Part shown: in pieces, positions 36,862-45,613 of the stretch
Numbering within the stretch: position 1 is the stretch's first letter
Layout of the letters: each line of letters starts with the position of its first letter
NCBI GenBank assembly: GCA_003671255.1
Contig: QWPF01000002.1
Location: 33,928-97,927 of the forward strand
Reading direction: 5' to 3'
Length of the DNA: 64,000 bases
Source: Planctomycetota bacterium
Lineage (GTDB): Bacteria > Planctomycetota > Planctomycetia > Gemmatales > Gemmataceae
The notes under the pieces: generated by a model
What the model was told of the DNA's origin: nothing
Databases searched by the model: none
What the model saw: the letters and a program-made list of their open reading frames with translations, nothing else
Position numbers and translations under genes: made by a program

Positions 36862-38820
36862 AACATGTGCGGCTTTTTTTGAACCTGTCAGTAATGAAAC
36901 AACAATCAAAGTTATAAATCCTAAAGGAATGGTAATAATTCCAGGTTGGCTGAAAGGTACCAAAGCATTTTCAGGTGATAACCCATAAATATCTTTAAAG
37001 GTATCTGCGCAAGAAAGAATCCATCCTAAAGAGGAAAACATTCCAACTATAATTGCACTGATAACACCTTCTTTTGTGGTTTTTTTCCAGAATAAAAGCA
37101 TCACTAGTGAAGGAAGATTGGAACTCGCCGCAACGCTGAATGCCCATCCGACAAGATAATTGACATTCATTTTTTGGAATAAAATACCCAAAACAATTGC
37201 GATGATTCCAACAAAAATACAAGATATTTTGCCTGCTTTTACTTTTGTTTCATCTTTCATTGGGATATTAAAAAAGCCTAGAAGTAAGTCGTGAACAACT
37301 GCGCCACTAGCTGCAACGATCAAACCGCTGACCGTTCCGAGCACAGTGGTAAAAGCAATTGCAGAAATCATAGCAAACATTATTTCGCCAAAACTCCTGG
37401 CAAGTAGAGGTGCAGCCATGTTGGTATCGCTAACATCAAGCGACCCGCTGGTCATCGCCCCAAGGCCTAGGAATAAAGTTAAAATGTAGAAAAGCCCAAT
37501 AGTAGCGATTCCAACTACGGTGCTATTTCTGGCGCAAGATTGACTTTTCACGGTGTAGTAACGGATAAGAATATGGGGCAAAGAAGCTGTACCGCAAAAA
37601 AGAGCTAACATGAGAGAAATAAAGTTAAGTTTATCAGTGAGTTTTTCGCTACGAATGCCTTTTAATGATGGATGGTTTCCGGGGCTAAGAACATCCCTTC
37701 CCTGGGTTGGTTTGGGGAAATAAATGGTAAGGGTAGAGTCATCATCCAGTTTGATTTTATCATTACTCCATAGAATAATTTCGCTTTCTTGGATGGTCCG
37801 TATGAAATCTAATGGACCAAGGGGCCCTGTTTCTTTGGCATTACCAGGCAATTTAGTTATGCTGCCTACAGCCCAAAGATCGCCTTCTTGTGAGCCCTTT
37901 CCTTTCGGTAGACCGTTTACCAGAGGTTTGCCTCCGGTTTTGGAATTTGATAAGACAGTTTGAGTTTCGTAGAGATAAAAGCTGCCGTTATCAGATTTTG
38001 ATTTATCAATTTTCCAATAGGATATTTGTTTCGATTGAGAATCAAGAATTCTCAGAAACGCCTTCCCTTTCCACACACCATCATTTTTAATAACTTCAGA
38101 GTTATTAAAGCCTAAAGCTGTAGGGTCAGAAATTGTTGCATCATCGAATGGCCCAAGTATTTTTAATTCATGGTTTTTGTGGTGTTCATGCTGCATGTCA
38201 ACCTTGAGTCCGCGGTTTAAAATCATGATGACCAAAATGAAACTAAAAATAACCAGTAATGAGCCTTTTAGAAATTGAACATAGGTTGTGCTAACCATAC
38301 CAGCGGTGGTTACGATTAAAGTGACGACGGTACCAACAATAAGCACGCCTGCATAATGTGGAAAACCTAATAAGGGTTGGATGAGAACGCCTGCACCAAC
38401 CATTTGGGGTATCAGATAAAATATGCTGACGCAAAGAGTGCTGATAGCTGCGACTAATTTAATGCCTGGAGAATTAAATTTTGCATCTAGGGCGTCAGCG
38501 AAAGTAAATTTTCCCAGCCTTTTGATGGGTTCTGCGATTACAAATAATGCAACAATCCATCCTGCAAGATAACCAATGGAATATAAAAAACCATCGTAAC
38601 CAAAAAAGGCAATCATCCCGCAGATACCAAGGAAGGATGCAGCGCTAAGATAATCACCTGCGAAAGCTACACCATTAACAATCCAATGAACTTCGCCATG
38701 CGCTGCGAAGTAGCCCTGAGAAGATTTGGTTTTTCCAGCAAAGGAAAAACTTATTGCGAGTGTAAGTGCAACAAAAACCGCAAAAATCAGTACAGCAATC
38801 CAAGAAGCTTCATGTATCAC
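36856..38820 (-). CDS. Sodium:solute symporter (SSS family, ActP-like) with a large loop
   Basis: A 654-residue membrane transporter. The N-terminal helices (SWIAVLIFAVFVALTLAISFSFAGKTKS, FAGDYLSAASFLGICGMIAFFGYDGFLYSIGYLAGW) and the C-terminal FCGTASLPHILIRYYTVKS are typical of cation/acetate symporters. The insertion at about residues 190-365, soluble and rich in Lys, Asp and Ser, lies between helices and is unusual; an ordinary ActP has about 550 residues. The GTG start overlaps the DUF485 stop by 4 bp, the pairing known for ActP-YjcH. As last gene of the sugar-type cluster, it may import a carboxylate or a sugar acid rather than acetate. Confidence 0.82.
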   Translation of the reverse strand: MIHEASWIAVLIFAVFVALTLAISFSFAGKTKSSQGYFAAHGEVHWIVNGVAFAGDYLSAASFLGICGMIAFFGYDGFLYSIGYLAGWIVALFVIAEPIKRLGKFTFADALDAKFNSPGIKLVAAISTLCVSIFYLIPQMVGAGVLIQPLLGFPHYAGVLIVGTVVTLIVTTAGMVSTTYVQFLKGSLLVIFSFILVIMILNRGLKVDMQHEHHKNHELKILGPFDDATISDPTALGFNNSEVIKNDGVWKGKAFLRILDSQSKQISYWKIDKSKSDNGSFYLYETQTVLSNSKTGGKPLVNGLPKGKGSQEGDLWAVGSITKLPGNAKETGPLGPLDFIRTIQESEIILWSNDKIKLDDDSTLTIYFPKPTQGRDVLSPGNHPSLKGIRSEKLTDKLNFISLMLALFCGTASLPHILIRYYTVKSQSCARNSTVVGIATIGLFYILTLFLGLGAMTSGSLDVSDTNMAAPLLARSFGEIMFAMISAIAFTTVLGTVSGLIVAASGAVVHDLLLGFFNIPMKDETKVKAGKISCIFVGIIAIVLGILFQKMNVNYLVGWAFSVAASSNLPSLVMLLFWKKTTKEGVISAIIVGMFSSLGWILSCADTFKDIYGLSPENALVPFSQPGIITIPLGFITLIVVSLLTGSKKAAHVV

Positions 38821-39080
38821 GAGGTACTATCTCCAGAATGTTTGCCCTTATTTCGTAACACCCAACTATAAATAAGCGCAAGGACAACGGCGCTGGTGAT
38901 TAACACGAAGCCATAAATAACAGGTAAGTTAATTCCAGAAAAGGTAAGGGTAGACATTTTTTCCGGGTAAAAAGCATTCAAAAAAACAAAGGTAGAATAC
39001 AGGGCTACATAAAAGAAGAAAAAGACGAAACCTAAAGTTGTATGGTCGTTTTCGGGTGTTATGTTTTTATTCGGAATCAC
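38817..39080 (-). CDS. DUF485-like small membrane protein
   Basis: An 87-residue protein with two transmembrane helices (GFVFFFFYVALYSTFVFLNAF and LPVIYGFVLITSAVVLALIYSWVL), the layout of YjcH/DUF485 partners of ActP-type symporters. It uses a GTG start at 39080 with AAGGAAGG upstream. The stop overlaps the symporter start as GTGA. Role probably assembly or modulation of the symporter, inferred from the pairing only. Confidence 0.72.
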   Translation of the reverse strand: MIPNKNITPENDHTTLGFVFFFFYVALYSTFVFLNAFYPEKMSTLTFSGINLPVIYGFVLITSAVVLALIYSWVLRNKGKHSGDSTS

Positions 39081-39110
39081 TTAGTAGCCCTTCCTTTTTA
39101 ATCTCAAGGT

Positions 39111-40451
39111 TTAAATTAAATCCCAACCTTTTCGATATTCTCTTTTAATCAATGAATCGGCTTCCGGGCAATTGGTTGCTTTAATTTTATTTGCATCCCA
39201 AACGAGTTTTTTTCCGGCTCTAAATGCAACATTACCAAGATGGTTGGATTCAGTGAGCCAGCCAGAATACTCAAAATTACAGGTCGTTGGTGACCCTGTT
39301 TTGCAAGCTTGCAACCATTCAGCATAATGACCAATAGATTTAGGAATGAAAGGATCGGGCTTTTTAAAATCAATAAATTCTTTTTCGGGTAAGAGCGCAT
39401 GCTTGCTGTAATCGGAAAGCAGCATTCCTTTGTCACCAACAAACAATACTCCGCTATTCCAAGCAGGAATTTTTCCTTCAATCAAATGAGGAGGTTTGTT
39501 TGCTCCTTGATACCAAACCATTTTAACAGCAGGCATATCTCCCCTTGAAGGAAATTCGTAGGTGGCCTGCATTGATGCGGGGGCAATTTCAAGATGAGGT
39601 TTTGGACCTGATGCCTCTATACTTGTAGGAGCCTTTAGTTTTAATGCCCAAAAAGGTAAATCATTCCAATGGCTTCCAAGATCCGACATTGTGCCATTAC
39701 CGAAATCCCACCATCGATACCATTTAGGTCCGGGGAAATAAACTGTGTTGAATGGTCTGAAAGGGGCGGGGCCAACCCATAAATCCCAATCAAGTCCACT
39801 AGGGATCGGGCTAATTTCTTTTGGCCTTTCAGTTACATGGACAATATCACCATTCTTTTTTGAATCTTCGGCAGATTGTAAACCCCATGCCCTTCCTACC
39901 CATACATGGACTTCGCGAACCGGACCGATGGCATTCGTTTGAATAAGTTCGACTACGCGCCTGTAATTTTCAGTAGCATGAATTTGAATTCCCATTTGAG
40001 TTGCAAGATTGGTCTTGGCTGCAACTTCCCTGATAATACGAGCTTCCCAAATGTTGTGGGTAAGAGGTTTTTCGCAATAAACATGTTTACCAGACTTTAA
40101 CGCAGCAAGGGTTACAAAAGCATGAGTGTGTTCACAAGTACTGACGACGACAGCGTCAAAATCTTTAGCACTTTCAAACATTTTGCGGAAGTCAGAGAAC
40201 TTCTTGGCTTTATTGTGAGTTACAGAAGCTTTAGCAATAGCCTCTGAATTTACATCGCAAAGGGCAACGATATTTTCAGATGAAACCCCAGCAAGATTTC
40301 CTGCGCCTCTGCCCCCTGCTCCAACAATTGCAATATTCAGCTTGTTATAAGTGTCTTTTGCACGAATATAATTTGGAGCAGATAAAAGAAAACTAGAAGT
40401 ACCGATCAATGAAGCATTAACGAATTTTCTTCGGGAAAAATTCTTTATCAT
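39111..40451 (-). CDS. Tat-exported Gfo/Idh/MocA family oxidoreductase
   Basis: A 446-residue NAD(P)-dependent sugar oxidoreductase. It starts with a twin-arginine signal, [21 protein letters not shown], so it is exported folded. The Rossmann motif [14 protein letters not shown] follows near residue 40, and [15 protein letters not shown] carries the family's EKP motif with the conserved Lys. [26 protein letters not shown] is typical of the planctomycete branch. Substrate unknown; neighbours suggest oxidation or reduction of a keto-sugar. AGGA precedes ATG 40451. It follows the DUF1080 gene by 45 bp, which contain a 7-bp hairpin. Confidence 0.88.
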   Translation of the reverse strand: MIKNFSRRKFVNASLIGTSSFLLSAPNYIRAKDTYNKLNIAIVGAGGRGAGNLAGVSSENIVALCDVNSEAIAKASVTHNKAKKFSDFRKMFESAKDFDAVVVSTCEHTHAFVTLAALKSGKHVYCEKPLTHNIWEARIIREVAAKTNLATQMGIQIHATENYRRVVELIQTNAIGPVREVHVWVGRAWGLQSAEDSKKNGDIVHVTERPKEISPIPSGLDWDLWVGPAPFRPFNTVYFPGPKWYRWWDFGNGTMSDLGSHWNDLPFWALKLKAPTSIEASGPKPHLEIAPASMQATYEFPSRGDMPAVKMVWYQGANKPPHLIEGKIPAWNSGVLFVGDKGMLLSDYSKHALLPEKEFIDFKKPDPFIPKSIGHYAEWLQACKTGSPTTCNFEYSGWLTESNHLGNVAFRAGKKLVWDANKIKATNCPEADSLIKREYRKGWDLI

Positions 40452-40476
40452 GATAGTTCCTAAATTTACTCAGTGA

Positions 40477-40495
40477 TTTCTAAACTGATTAGAAA
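40477..40495 (-). repeat. Hairpin between DUF1080 and Gfo/Idh genes
   Basis: TTTCTAA (40477-40483) and TTAGAAA (40489-40495) form a perfect 7-bp stem with a 5-base loop, one base past the DUF1080 stop. There is no T-run on the minus strand, so processing or mRNA stabilisation is more likely than termination. Confidence 0.35.
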
Positions 40496-40496
40496 C

Positions 40497-41228
40497 TTAA
40501 GGAAGTTCCTTGATCTTTAACCCTTTGAATTCAATGGGCGATCCTTCAGATTCAAGACATAAATACCCGGTTTTAGGATCGCAATCTTTTCCACCTGAAA
40601 CTTGTTCACCATTCACCCAAAGACGAACCTCGCCGTTGACTGCTTTGATGTAATAGTGGTTCCATTCTCCAACACCCTTGGAAACATTTTTGGAAGGGAA
40701 ACTACGACTACCTTTTGGAGATTTTGGTTCAAATGGAGTCATCTTGGATTTTCCAACAGGAAAAACATCGCCATGAGTGGTGAACCAGTCAGACTTTTTC
40801 TTATTTGCTTTTTCGTAATTTTCAGCATAACCATGGTCGAGTATTTGAACTTCGATACCTGCTTTGGGAAGTTGATTTGGTTTAAGACCTTCCAAACCAT
40901 CTTCACTAGCCCAAAGAAAAATCCCGGAATTACCAGCATGCTTCATATGGCGCCAAGTGGCAACCATTTCGAAATTAGTGTATTTTTTCTTACTTCTAGT
41001 AACACCAACTGGGGTTCCTTTGCAAAAGATTGTGCCATCTTTCCATATCCAGGTATCGGGATCAGTGTTAACATTTTGAAAGTCGGTTTCAGTAAGGGCA
41101 ACCCAACCTTCACCGTCGCCAGTGATTAATTTAGCCGATTCTTGTGCAGTTGTACTGTTGCTAACGCAAATAAATGCGATCAAGCATAGAAACATAAAAT
41201 TTTTGATAAGCTTCATAGAAATAGACAT
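40497..41228 (-). CDS. Secreted DUF1080 (3-keto-disaccharide hydrolase-like) protein
   Basis: A 243-residue protein with a signal peptide (MKLIKNFMFLCLIAFICVSNSTTAQ) and one DUF1080 concanavalin-like jelly-roll domain. Landmarks are DTWIWKDGTIFCKG, FEMVATWRHMKHAGNSGIFLWAS and the ending GYLCLESEGSPIEFKGLKI. Characterised relatives bind or cleave 3-keto-glycosides or glucans. ATG 41228 has AGGAG seven bases upstream. It sits between the ThuA fusion and the Gfo/Idh gene, which fits extracytoplasmic handling of a keto-sugar. Confidence 0.88.
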   Translation of the reverse strand: MSISMKLIKNFMFLCLIAFICVSNSTTAQESAKLITGDGEGWVALTETDFQNVNTDPDTWIWKDGTIFCKGTPVGVTRSKKKYTNFEMVATWRHMKHAGNSGIFLWASEDGLEGLKPNQLPKAGIEVQILDHGYAENYEKANKKKSDWFTTHGDVFPVGKSKMTPFEPKSPKGSRSFPSKNVSKGVGEWNHYYIKAVNGEVRLWVNGEQVSGGKDCDPKTGYLCLESEGSPIEFKGLKIKELP

Positions 41229-41314
41229 TTTAAAACTCCTCGGTTTGTGAATGAGTGAAAAGTACAGTTATTTCAGAAAGTCCGCTAGTTTAATCCTGTT
41301 AAGAAAGAAACATT

Positions 41315-44300
41315 TTATTTCTTTGTCGGGGAACCATTGAGAGAATCAAGATAAGAAAGTAAATCCGAAAACTGCTCAGGGGTAAGGTTATTAACAAGTC
41401 CAGCAGGCATCATTGAATTTTTCAAAGTAGTTCGTTCTTCGATCGAATCTTTATTAAGTTCCAAAGAAAGACCAGTGTTTTGTCTTAAAAGAATAAGTTG
41501 TGCGCTTTCACTTACAACAAATCCCGTAATAATTTTCCCGCTTTTAGTTGTAAAGGCAAGTGTTTCAAATCCTTGTGCAATCTTGGTATCGGGTTTTAAG
41601 ATTGATTCAATCATCTCGTTTTTTTTGTATCGTTTACCTATATCAACCAAATGCGGACCTTTGGGTTGCAAACCGTTTGCATCGGTATGGCATGCAGAGC
41701 ATGTATTGGAATTAAAAAGGAGTTTACCTTTTTCAGGCGAACCTTTTAAAGCCATTGCTTTTTCCATAGTGGTTTCAAAGCTAAGGTTTGCAATAAGATT
41801 AGGGTCTTTAGGATTAGCAACCGGAATAACAATTGGGGTTTGATTAATTTCTTTTGGGATTGAAACGGAAGCAAGATTTGGTTCATTTAATGGGATTTTA
41901 TGAAGGGAAAGTTGTTTTGCGACTTCTGATTTTGATTTATCATCTAAACCAGTAATGCTTGTTTTAAGGAATTCGCCAATGCGTTTTGTTTGATCCCAAG
42001 GTTGTCTATCGTAATAAGGTCCACTGTTATCAGGCCTAGTGCCCCACCAATCGCCTTTATAAATAGCTTCTTTGAAATAAAGCCTAGTCAATGTGGTAAG
42101 AATATCCGATTTAATATTATTACCGGGCATAGAACTAAATTTTTGAATCAAACCCGATACTGCTTTATCATTATGCATGTATCGTAAAGCCCAAAAAGCT
42201 CCTGAAGTTACCTCAGTTCCAAGAGAATCTAGACAAGCTTGCGTTGAATCAGTTTCAACTAATGTTCTAACTGCAAGATGCGGAATTACTCTTTCCAAAT
42301 CAGGATTAGCGTGGTTGATTGTTTCTTTGGGTAAGTTCTGCCCTGAAGTTCTCTTTGTTAAAGAAAGAACTTCTTTTGCAAGAGAATTATTGCGAAGCCT
42401 GCCTAATGAAATTAAGGCTTGGGCTTTTGCTTTGGGATTGTCACCTTTTAATGCATTTGAAAAAACATCCAAAGGCAATGGAATCTGTTTATCATCTATT
42501 ATGATGAACTGTTCTTTATTTTTATCGGTGACTACTCTTAAAGCATGTTCTTGCATTTGCGAATCTTTACAAATTGAAAGCAGGAACGGATTTGCGTTTG
42601 CGCCATCAAGTTGTTTAAGCGTGTAAAGTGCTGCAACCCTGATTTCGGGAGTTAAAGTTTTATTAGAAGAAAGTGCTTCGAGCTTTGCTGTAATGTTTGA
42701 GTTTTTTCCTCGTCTTAAAATTTCTCGTTGAACTTTAATTCTTTGAACTGAACTGGGAGTATTCAGGCTCGCTATAAGAGTATCAACAGGCATCTTATTT
42801 AAATCCTGTAATGCAGAGGGATGAAATCCTTTGGGAATTACTCTTGCGATGAAACCAACATTTGGGCCACTGTAATTAAAATTGCCATTCTTCCAACTGC
42901 TTACATAAAGCGCACCGCTTGCATCAATATCAGCATCGGTAGGCCTGGGGATTTTAAGAAAGACTTCTTGATGAGGATTAAAACTTGCGCCGTTCGGAAT
43001 TAAAGTATGTCGGTAAACTTCAGAGCGCCCCCAATCACAAGTAAAAGCAGAGTTTCCATAAGGTTTAGGCCAGCGATTATCATGGACATAAACGCCACCA
43101 CACCCCGAACCGCCACCATAATCACCTAAAGGTGGCATGATTTCATCAGCAAAATTCATGTAAAGACTAGGATAACCATATTCAGCAGATTGCATAATGT
43201 GGTTGACTCGAACATTCCATCCTCCGCCATCATTTGTGTTATCTCTAGTAAAAATGTTCATAAAAGGATCAATGCAAACATCAAGAATGTTTCGTAATCC
43301 CCAAGCATAGATTTCCATATCTTTGCCATCTGGTCGTACTCGTACAACTCCGCCCCCACGCCTGCTAAGAGTCGTTCCATCTGATCCCTTTGCCTCAGAA
43401 AAGCCAAAGTCACCAACTGCGATATAAATCCAGCCATCAATTCCCATGTGAATATTATTTGTCGTATGATCGGCGCCTCTTTTTCCAACTTGATCGGTGC
43501 TAATACCAGAGATAAGAATTTCATGTCTATCTGAAACGCCATCGCGATTATCGTCATGAAAAACACTGAGAAAAGGTGGATGCAAAACCCAAAGAGATCC
43601 GTTGTCATAAAAGAGTCCACGGGGATGATCCACAGTTGCAAAAGTATTGAATTTGTCAGCTTTGCCATCATTATCGGTGTCTAGGCAACGAAGGATTTTT
43701 CCTCGACCTTTTTCTTTGCCCAAAGAACCCTGTTCATCAACTCCAACAAATAATTCCCCCGGAGAAGCCGTTGCAATGCATACGGGATAATTAACTTCAG
43801 GCGGTTTTCCAAAAATCGAAACTTCGAAATCGTCAGGAGCTTTTACATCCGCCAAAGTTGTTTCAGTATTATTTGGTGGAGTGTTGTTCTGGATATTATT
43901 GGTAACATCTTTAGGAAGTTCGGGCATTTTTTCTGCATAAGCTTCAAATTCCCAAATGCATGACCAATTAGCTGCATTACCCCCTACGCAAGTAATTCTG
44001 AGGTATCGCGCTTCTTTTACGGTTACGGAATGGGGGACTATTCTTAGTTTCTTGTCGTTGGCGGAATTATCAACAACCATAGTCCATTCTTTTTGATCCA
44101 ATGAGCTTTCAACTTTGTATTGATAAGCAACATTAGGTTTTTCCCAATGAATACGAATGTTACTAATCTTTTCAGATTTACCTAGGTCGACCTGCCACCA
44201 TTCATTTTTTGCTCCTGATGAAGCACACCATCGAGAACCTAAATCGCCATCAACTGCATTTTTGGAGAAGTTGTTCTTAACTTTTTCTTCAGAGGAGGCT

Positions 44301-45205
44301 TTGGTTTCTTTTCCATAGGCTAGGTTACCTTCTTTGCAGCAAGATTGACTAGGTTTTGCGGGTTCAGGTTTGATTTTAATTGCGATGTTTGCAAGTGCTT
44401 TGATTTCGTTGTTGGTTTTTTCATTGGTTTTGCGGAAATCAGTTTCATCAGTTCTGCCAACACTCCAAAGCAAACCTTTTGTAACGGTATCAAGATAAGT
44501 AGGATCAACCATGGTTTCGTTATAATGTCCGATGGTGGTTGCAAAAACCTTTCCTTTGCCATATTCATTGGTCCAGATACAAACCTGAGGTTGGCCATCA
44601 GCTTTTTTAGGTGCTTCAGCAAGGGGAACCGCCCGAGGCCAAACTTTAACCGTATGGTAAAGTTCGCCTTTACCAACTTCCCAAGTGTCGCCAAAACCCT
44701 TCATGATCGGATGGTTTTTCTGAAGGTTTTTAACCGTGTAACCATAGTGTGGTCCATGGTTAGGCGATTGAACTCCAGTAAACTCAAACCATTTGTCTGT
44801 ACCAGTACGGTAACAATGCATGGAGCAATGAATAAGAACCGCAGGTAACCCTTCCCTGTGTGGTTTAAGAATTGTTTCAACCCAAGCTAAATCTTTTACA
44901 TCTGCAAAACATTCATTATGAACAACAACATCAAAGCCTTTTGCCCAATCAGGGTTTTCATAAAGGGGTATTTTGGTGTTGGTGGTGCTCCCTCCTTGAT
45001 GAACGATAGTCCATTCAACATCAGCACGAGCAGATATGCCTTGGGTTAAAATCAATTTTTGTCGCTCATAATCATGGCAACAACCGCCAGTTACTAAAAG
45101 AGCTTTGATTGGCTTCTTTTTGTTGTTGTCTTGTTTTTCATTGCCCCAAGCTGGGAGAAAAGCAAAAAGCACGGAGGTAAATACAAGAATTGAAAACCTG
45201 AGCAT
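41315..45205 (-). CDS. ThuA / discoidin / PVC-type propeller / HEAT / heme fusion protein
   Basis: A 1296-residue exported multidomain protein. In order: signal peptide (1-22); ThuA-like domain (about 32-255, ALLVTGGCCHDYERQ, GKGELYHTVKVWPRA); F5/8-type discoidin domain (about 295-430, EWWQVDLGKSEKISNIRI); PVC-type sorbosone-dehydrogenase-like beta propeller (about 455-800, GSLWVLHPPFLSVF); HEAT-like helices (about 810-1090); and a C-terminal cytochrome domain with the heme motif CSACH starting at Cys1169 and PKGPHL beyond. ThuA homologues oxidise disaccharides to 3-keto forms. It probably passes electrons from sugar oxidation to the respiratory chain in the periplasm. First gene of the minus-strand cluster. 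Confidence 0.9.
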   Translation of the reverse strand: MLRFSILVFTSVLFAFLPAWGNEKQDNNKKKPIKALLVTGGCCHDYERQKLILTQGISARADVEWTIVHQGGSTTNTKIPLYENPDWAKGFDVVVHNECFADVKDLAWVETILKPHREGLPAVLIHCSMHCYRTGTDKWFEFTGVQSPNHGPHYGYTVKNLQKNHPIMKGFGDTWEVGKGELYHTVKVWPRAVPLAEAPKKADGQPQVCIWTNEYGKGKVFATTIGHYNETMVDPTYLDTVTKGLLWSVGRTDETDFRKTNEKTNNEIKALANIAIKIKPEPAKPSQSCCKEGNLAYGKETKASSEEKVKNNFSKNAVDGDLGSRWCASSGAKNEWWQVDLGKSEKISNIRIHWEKPNVAYQYKVESSLDQKEWTMVVDNSANDKKLRIVPHSVTVKEARYLRITCVGGNAANWSCIWEFEAYAEKMPELPKDVTNNIQNNTPPNNTETTLADVKAPDDFEVSIFGKPPEVNYPVCIATASPGELFVGVDEQGSLGKEKGRGKILRCLDTDNDGKADKFNTFATVDHPRGLFYDNGSLWVLHPPFLSVFHDDNRDGVSDRHEILISGISTDQVGKRGADHTTNNIHMGIDGWIYIAVGDFGFSEAKGSDGTTLSRRGGGVVRVRPDGKDMEIYAWGLRNILDVCIDPFMNIFTRDNTNDGGGWNVRVNHIMQSAEYGYPSLYMNFADEIMPPLGDYGGGSGCGGVYVHDNRWPKPYGNSAFTCDWGRSEVYRHTLIPNGASFNPHQEVFLKIPRPTDADIDASGALYVSSWKNGNFNYSGPNVGFIARVIPKGFHPSALQDLNKMPVDTLIASLNTPSSVQRIKVQREILRRGKNSNITAKLEALSSNKTLTPEIRVAALYTLKQLDGANANPFLLSICKDSQMQEHALRVVTDKNKEQFIIIDDKQIPLPLDVFSNALKGDNPKAKAQALISLGRLRNNSLAKEVLSLTKRTSGQNLPKETINHANPDLERVIPHLAVRTLVETDSTQACLDSLGTEVTSGAFWALRYMHNDKAVSGLIQKFSSMPGNNIKSDILTTLTRLYFKEAIYKGDWWGTRPDNSGPYYDRQPWDQTKRIGEFLKTSITGLDDKSKSEVAKQLSLHKIPLNEPNLASVSIPKEINQTPIVIPVANPKDPNLIANLSFETTMEKAMALKGSPEKGKLLFNSNTCSACHTDANGLQPKGPHLVDIGKRYKKNEMIESILKPDTKIAQGFETLAFTTKSGKIITGFVVSESAQLILLRQNTGLSLELNKDSIEERTTLKNSMMPAGLVNNLTPEQFSDLLSYLDSLNGSPTKK

Positions 45206-45340
45206 GTAAAATACCTTTTGAAAGGTTGGCGGTTAAAAATAATCCAGCATATTAAACTACTCCAAACTCAAGGTTTGCGAAAGATTGAAGTAGAATTATT
45301 CAGATTTTTTCAAACATAATGAAAACTAAGAAAACAACTA

Positions 45341-45595
45341 TCAAGGTTGAATGATTAGGGATTCTTTTTGTTTTTTTGTGAATGATTTTATCTGGAATTC
45401 GCGCTTTAATGCTGCAGAATGACTAAAATTTTGTTGTAAATATACTATCTGAACAGGCCTTCTGCAACGAGTGTAGCGGGAGGCTTTGCCACAATTGTGA
45501 GCAAGCAATCGTTTGTTTACATCTTTGCTTATACCCGTGTAAAGTGAATTGTCTGAACAACGAAGCATGTAAACGACCCAGCATTTTTTCTTCAT
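45341..45595 (-). CDS. GIY-YIG endonuclease domain protein (UPF0213/YhbQ-like)
   Basis: An 84-residue stand-alone GIY-YIG domain. WVVYMLRCSDNSLYTGIS supplies the two beta strands with the catalytic Tyr residues, KDVNKRLLAHN the catalytic Arg, and LKREFQIKSF the metal-binding Glu. Such small proteins have been linked to DNA repair, but no specific substrate is known. It lies 18 bp downstream of the photolyase gene on the same strand and is probably part of that operon. Confidence 0.85.
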   Translation of the reverse strand: MKKKCWVVYMLRCSDNSLYTGISKDVNKRLLAHNCGKASRYTRCRRPVQIVYLQQNFSHSAALKREFQIKSFTKKQKESLIIQP

Positions 45596-45613
45596 ATGCT
45601 ATTCAGGTTTAGA

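Noticed and set aside
44345-44848. 167-residue open frame opposite the ThuA fusion gene
   Set aside because: It lies antisense inside a well-supported coding region, has no ribosome binding site and no recognisable domain.
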